From positions 1-7,831 of the forward strand of contig CAMYJM010000267.1 of the NCBI GenBank assembly GCA_947258635.1: 7,831 bases of DNA. Reading direction: 5' to 3'. The stretch is from an uncultured Acidimicrobiaceae bacterium (lineage in GTDB: Bacteria > Actinomycetota > Acidimicrobiia > Spongiisociales > UBA5794). The translations under genes and the position numbers were made by a program. Shown in pieces: positions 5,108 to 7,831 of this stretch (its first letter is position 1; every line of letters starts with the position of its first letter). The notes beneath the pieces are model-generated. The model had not been told where the DNA came from. It ran no database searches and was given only the letters and a program-made list of their open reading frames with translations.

Positions 5108-7569
5108 TTAGGGGCTGATCTCCAACGAGAACGAGCCGGTATCTTGCCGGTCGTACATCTCGGTCCGGCGCGACATCCCGTTCGTGTGCTTGGTGTCGAT
5201 CCACAGCGTCGAGGCGAAGGTGCATTTCGAAGGCGCCGCGGTGCCCATCAGCTCTTGGAACGTCATCGGAGCGGTCAGACTCGTGGCACCGCCCGGCATG
5301 TCGCTGTTGCTGAGTACGCTGCCCATCGTGGCGCCGCTGCCGATGTCCGACACCCACCGATTCGGCCCGTGGAGGCCTTTGCGCACCCGAATCCAATGAC
5401 GCCACTGGAAGCCGGTCGACTGTTGCGCCTCGTACTGGATCCGCAGCTGTGACATTGCGGTACCGGTCAGGTACTGGCAGTTGACGCCGGATGGCACTCC
5501 GCCGTCCTGCAGCAGGGCCTCGATGTCGGCGACAGCCGGCACATTGTCGATGAGGAAAACGTCGGTGACGAAGACGAGGCGATCCGGCGCCGGTACTCGA
5601 AGCCGTCGGACGGTACCAGGCGATTGCCGGAGGCATCGAAGATGTCAACGACGAAGAGGTAGCGGCCATCGGGCATCTTGCGGGTACCGTCGGGGTTCGT
5701 CGCCAGCGTGTTGATGCGGGCATGCCACTGCAGGCCGACCCACGGCTCCAGCGCGTCGAAGAAGGGGATCTCGTACAGGCCGACCTGACCGACGACGGCC
5801 GGATCGGTGTGGAGCGCAACCCACTTCGTCCGAAAGTCGGTCCCGTCCCAGAACCACTTCTCCCACGACAGGTCGCCCGTGTGCACGAACTCGGAAACGG
5901 CGTTTCCGGAGTCGTTGACCCGCACCACGCGGGTCCGGAAGTACTTGGCGTTCAGTGGGGCAGCCGCCAGGCCCGGGTGGAACTGGTAATAGAGCCGGAG
6001 CGTGCCGGCCCACGGCTGCTCGTAGGGCCCGGCGCTGAGGGACGTGGGCCCCGACGGCGCTTCGTGGACTAGGCCGTACTCCGACTGCAGGGGCACGAAC
6101 GAGGTCTCGCCGTCCTGCGGGTCCGGGTTGGGTCCGGGCACCGTCACCGGTATGAGGTGGTGAGAACCGGTATGACCGATCTTCTCCAGCGCCACGAAGG
6201 GCGGAATGCCCTCGGGATAGTCCCACGGCTCATCACACGCCAGCGCCTGCGCGCTGGCATCGAGGACGGGATCGTCGTCAAACCCAAACGCCTCTCCGGC
6301 GGCGCCGTCGTACACGACTACCCAGCCGCCCTCCTGGAGTTGTGACACCTTGTACGTGACGGTCTGCGTACAGCCTGCGTCGACGAAGGGTGATCGCCAG
6401 AAGCAGACGTCGAAAGACCCGTCCGGACCGAGCTCGGTTTCCGCCACTTTCACCGAACTGCAGCTACACAGCCTCCATCGCAGCCACGGATACATCTCGA
6501 TGTACCCAATCTGCGCCTCACGGGTCGGAAGCTCGAGCAGACGCAGGAGATGGTGACCGGCCTCGATGATCCGATCGACCTCGATCTGTGAGTCGGACCC
6601 GCCGATCCGCTTGATGGCCTTCGCCGTCGCCTGCACGACTGCGCTGCGCCGCTCGAGGGCGGCACTCGTGGCGGTGACCTCGTCTCCGATGAGGACGCGG
6701 CGCCCGGTTCGTGCCTCGCCGAGCGTCTCGGCGACGGCTTCGGTATCAGGATCGATACGCCGGCCGAGCTCACGGGCCTCATGGAGGGAACCGACCGGCG
6801 GTCGGGGCCCAATCGGCCCGATCGGGCCCACAGGGGGCCGCGGGCCGACCGGGGGCCAGGGGCCCACCGGGGGTCGCGGACCGACCGGGGGCCAGGGGCC
6901 GACCGGGGGCCACGGCTCGGGGATCGGGAAGCGGCAATCGATGATCTTGCACAGGTCCTCGATTACTCGGGGCGGATCCAGGATGCCGATGTCCTTGCAG
7001 CAGCAAGTGCGCAGGAAGACTTCCACCTTGCCGTGACACACCGGAAGGCAACGCTCTAGGGGGAATGGCACGAGCTCGAGCGGCCGGCCGAGGATGTCGG
7101 GTCTCAGGATCAGTTCCTCCAGCAACGCCGTCGAGCCGGTCAGCACGGCATTGATCGCCGGGGCGAACTCCGATACGGCCGGAGACCTCTCGAACATCGG
7201 CAGGATCGGCCGGCACACCCGCACCGACCCACCGACACACGTGCGGACCTTGAGCCACTTCCGCCAGATGCCCGGCGACAGCTGAAGCAGCCCGCTCTCG
7301 GCCACCCGTTCCACGAGAGTGTCGTAGCGATAGCGGCGCAGGCCGCTTCCATCGTCGGCGGTGAGCCGCACGATCCAGCCCTTGCCTACCTTCCCTGAGT
7401 CCAGCTCGAAGGATCCATCGGGCTTCACCTCGAGCGGCGATCTCTTTCCCGACGGCTCGACGATCTCGGCACGCAGTGTCGGAGCCTCCCGATCTCCGAG
7501 GTCTGCGAACTCGATACGGCCCTTCACCTTGGAACCCCTACCCCTCGTCGGCCGACTGCGATCCGTCAT
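5108..7569 (-). CDS. Large Cys- and Pro-Gly-rich protein of unknown function, frameshifted near 5590
   Basis: The ATG at 7569 is preceded by GAGGGG (7576-7581) and fits better than a GTG at 7617. The product starts with a beta-rich region at about 15-85 (KVKGRIEFADL, KPDGSFELD) resembling carboxypeptidase-regulatory or transthyretin-like domains. A cysteine-rich part follows (Cys111, 119, 174, 178, 189-191, 207, 212). Then come [W/R]PPVGP hexamers at 220-261, a helical region at about 262-350 and a long beta-rich region. There is no signal peptide. The frame entering 5590 would end in a low-complexity Ser-rich tail. Another frame continues sensibly with RLVFVTDVFLIDNVPAVADI and runs to TAA at 5108-5110. 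The span of 2462 bases needs one more base to be in frame, giving about 820 residues. I do not recognise the family. A structural or multi-domain binding protein is possible. It is the first gene of the minus-strand run. Confidence 0.75.
5584..5593. repeat. Perfect 10-bp GC palindrome at frame break
   Basis: CCGGCGCCGG is a perfect palindrome located where the large protein changes frame. It includes the NarI/KasI-type core GGCGCC. A missing base in or near this site would restore the frame. It is the second case in this window of a frame break at a palindrome. Confidence 0.5.
6787..6912 (-). repeat. 18-bp tandem coding repeat, [W/R]PPVGP hexamers
   Basis: Within the large protein, six hexamers of the form WPPVGP or RPPVGP (the last ending in S) cover residues 220-261. 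They are interrupted by two IGP triplets. At DNA level this is an imperfect 18-bp tandem repeat that is very rich in G and C. Such Pro-Gly runs form extended or polyproline-II-like linkers between domains. The repeat number is likely to vary between strains by slippage. Confidence 0.9.
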
Positions 7570-7575
7570 GCGCTT

Positions 7576-7581
7576 CCCCTC
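7576..7581 (-). promoter_or_regulatory. Ribosome-binding site that decides the start of the large gene
   Basis: GAGGGG stands 6 bases before the ATG at 7569. The alternative GTG at 7617 has no comparable site, and its extra 16 residues (Arg/Gly-rich) look non-conserved. This favours the shorter protein. Confidence 0.6.
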
Positions 7582-7654
7582 TCTCGATCGCCCGGCTCGT
7601 GTGCCCGCGTGGGTCACACCACCGTGAGCTAGTCATCTCATCCTACGCGTCAGC

Positions 7655-7831
7655 ATGAGGCTTCGCGACGGTCGTATTTGGGCGAAGCACGCTCGGCAAT
7701 CGAAGCGGGCGCTACTGGGATCGAGCCTCCTTCGCGACCGGATCAACGCTCGGATCGCCGAGTGGGCGCGACTGGGATCGAACAACCTCGTCGTCCGGCC
7801 AGAGAAGAACAATCCGCAACTCCGGCCAGGC
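7655..7831 (+). CDS. Possible divergent hypothetical gene, cut by right edge
   Basis: From the ATG at 7655 the plus strand stays open for 59 codons to the window end. It encodes a basic, partly helical peptide that begins MRLRDGRIWAKHARQ and later reads NARIAEWARLGSNN. About 43 of 59 codons end in G or C. Two points weaken the call: no clear ribosome-binding site precedes the ATG, and minus-strand frames across the same bases are also open. One of these ends at a TAG at 7712-7714 and could be the tail of a gene entering from the right. I cannot choose firmly between them. Confidence 0.3.
   Translation, partial: MRLRDGRIWAKHARQSKRALLGSSLLRDRINARIAEWARLGSNNLVVRPEKNNPQLRPG
7691..7781. repeat. 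Imperfect direct repeat with 57-bp period
   Basis: Two 34-base copies lie at 7691-7724 and 7748-7781. Each starts GCTCGG and ends with an 18-base block GGGCGC-ACTGGGATCGA that differs at one position (T or G after GGGCGC, reading GCTACT versus GCGACT). The 57-base spacing equals 19 codons, so the duplication keeps the frame of the possible plus-strand gene (ALLGSS and ARLGSN). A shorter CTTCGCGAC is also repeated at 7661 and 7730. Confidence 0.55.

Noticed and set aside
5088..5819. Third minus-strand frame over the end of the large protein
   Set aside because: Its product is Arg/Ser/Pro-rich without family features. Two other frames together give a continuous sensible protein over the same bases.
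6787..6912. Short repeats as a CRISPR array or collagen gene
   Set aside because: The repeats are contiguous 18-base coding units without spacers, so not CRISPR. Only a brief Pro-Gly linker is formed and the Gly-X-Y triplet rule is not kept.
7764..7800. tRNA-like 3' end, suggested by GTTCGATCCC read on the minus strand
   Set aside because: The bases flanking the TTCGATC loop do not form the expected 5-bp T-stem and no anticodon arm or matching acceptor stem is visible.

Overview
The window is GC-rich, and nearly all recognisable genes lie on the minus strand, so transcription runs from right to left. The base composition, GC-rich third codon positions and gene families suggest a high-GC bacterium. 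An actinomycete-like or other environmental lineage, possibly from a metagenome, is my guess. No marker gene fixes the phylum.

Layout in transcription order (right to left). At the right edge (7570-7831) is a spacer with a 57-bp-period imperfect repeat and a weak plus-strand open frame leaving the window. Next is a large protein of unknown function (7569-5108), cysteine-rich with a Pro-Gly hexamer repeat, whose frame is broken near 5590. After 54 bases comes a run of tightly packed genes: a small two-helix membrane protein of PH-like appearance (5053-4552, frame broken near 4660), an isoprenylcysteine-methyltransferase-type membrane methyltransferase (4552-3926), a 39-residue single-helix protein (3915-3796), an Lgt-fold membrane protein (3796-2981), a radical SAM enzyme resembling the Tes/COG1964 group (2984-1452) and a SOUL-family haem-binding-like protein (1397-861). 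Stop and start codons overlap as TGATG or ATGA at three junctions, one of which requires the proposed frame correction. The other gaps are 10 and 54 bases, so this looks like one operon. After a 229-base spacer, a secreted von Willebrand factor A protein (631 to the left edge) begins a new unit and is cut by the window.

The most interesting part is the coupled core: Lgt-like protein, radical SAM enzyme, ICMT-type methyltransferase and SOUL protein. The Lgt-like protein keeps the fold's Arg/Glu and Gly-rich motifs. By my eye alignment, however, the residues equivalent to E. coli Lgt Tyr26, His103 and Asn146 are His, Leu and Cys. Its start is translationally coupled to a one-helix peptide and its stop to the radical SAM gene. 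Tes-group radical SAM enzymes are known to join or modify lipid tails, so a membrane-lipid modification pathway is a reasonable hypothesis, but it remains inference.

Two genes appear frameshifted by one base, and in each case the break sits at a perfect GC-rich palindrome. This may mean consensus errors at hairpins rather than true pseudogenes. I saw no rRNA, tRNA, CRISPR array, insertion sequence or convincing intrinsic terminator.
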